A stretch of DNA of 64,000 nucleotides from Alteromonas indica (GTDB lineage: Bacteria; Pseudomonadota; Gammaproteobacteria; Enterobacterales; Alteromonadaceae), in assembly GCA_003056425.1 (NCBI GenBank), contig PYVY01000004.1, positions 224,471 through 288,470 of the forward strand, in the 5' to 3' direction. Position 1 is the stretch's first letter, and each line of letters starts with the position of its first letter. Position numbers and translations under genes: made by a program. Of this stretch, positions 63,911 to 64,000 are shown one piece after another. Under the pieces are notes generated by a model that did not search any database, was not told the origin of the DNA, and saw nothing but the letters and a program-made list of their open reading frames with translations.

Positions 63911-64000
63911 ACGGTGAGAAGAGATCAACTGCCTGTTGGTGGTACTCTGTAATCGCCAAAAAACATGAGTAGTTACCATGAGATACAAGCAGTTGATCGA
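63870..64000 (+). mobile_element. Left end of an IS30-like element (partial)
   Basis: From about 63870 the sequence no longer continues the GNAT gene. At 63978 an ATG opens MRYKQLI, which resembles the start of IS30-family transposases (M.YKQLT..QRYQI), and runs off the window. GATCAACTGC (63923-63932) and GCAGTTGATC (63989-63998) are perfect complements that would fold over the start codon, a common way to limit transposase translation. Only seven codons are visible, so the family is tentative. Confidence 0.45.

Noticed and set aside
1..64000. CRISPR array or prophage
   Set aside because: No evenly spaced short repeats with unique spacers, no cas genes, and no phage structural or integrase genes were seen, apart from the integron integrase fragment.

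Overview
The window looks like a chromosomal segment of a marine gammaproteobacterium of the Alteromonadaceae (Alteromonas/Salinimonas-like). That placement is an inference from protein character and gene order. The ybgC-tolQRAB-pal-cpoB / tRNA-Lys / nadA order is the enterobacterial one. bioA/bioBFCD, pqiABC, a class II DAHP synthase, azurin and yeiP also fit. No taxonomic search was possible.

Layout. 1-3.6 kb: 3' part of aspS, nudB and ruvCAB (a yebC gene between nudB and ruvC is absent). 3.7 kb: a probable small RNA on the minus strand with its own promoter and terminator. 4.0-9.2 kb: Tol-Pal envelope operon. 9.5-12.7 kb: three identical tRNA-Lys genes, nadA and a tRNA-Ser(GGA). Both tRNA loci are followed by direct repeats that each carry a copy of the tRNA 3' end; the serine locus has four further units of 170-173 bp, each also carrying a terminator-like hairpin. 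13.6-28.4 kb: an accessory stretch with a racemase-fold protein lacking both catalytic cysteines, a SnoaL-like protein, two MDR oxidoreductases, an M3 peptidase lipoprotein, two TetR regulators (one with a near-ideal operator), a GGDEF protein with an altered motif, MFS, phosphoribosyltransferase and yeiP/efpL. 28.4-29.8 kb: non-coding DNA with a 235-bp tandem duplication. 29.9-37.7 kb: RND efflux pair and pqiABC. 37.9-41 kb: asnS and a CaCA antiporter. 41.2-43.8 kb: an RLAN/RimK-type ATP-grasp ligase next to a GNAT-C39 peptidase fusion, a predicted but uncharacterised peptide-synthesis pair. 44.2-51.1 kb: a Pho-box-like triple repeat, the complete bioA/bioBFCD biotin locus and pepE. 51.8-61.4 kb: azurin, low-Mr tyrosine phosphatase, BtuCD-type ABC transporter, class II DAHP synthase, small conserved proteins, an acyltransferase-3/SGNH protein, moaA and a GNAT.

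61.5-64 kb is the remains of an integron. An N-terminal fragment of an integron integrase lies on the minus strand, followed by an attI-like core site, three attC sites and four cassette genes on the plus strand. The last cassette gene (a GNAT) is cut off by what appears to be the left end of an IS30-like element at the window edge.

The best leads for something not well described are the tRNA-tail repeat arrays at two unrelated tRNA loci, the ATP-grasp/GNAT-C39 pair, the plus-strand Pho box with no evident target gene, and the minus-strand small RNA near ruvB.
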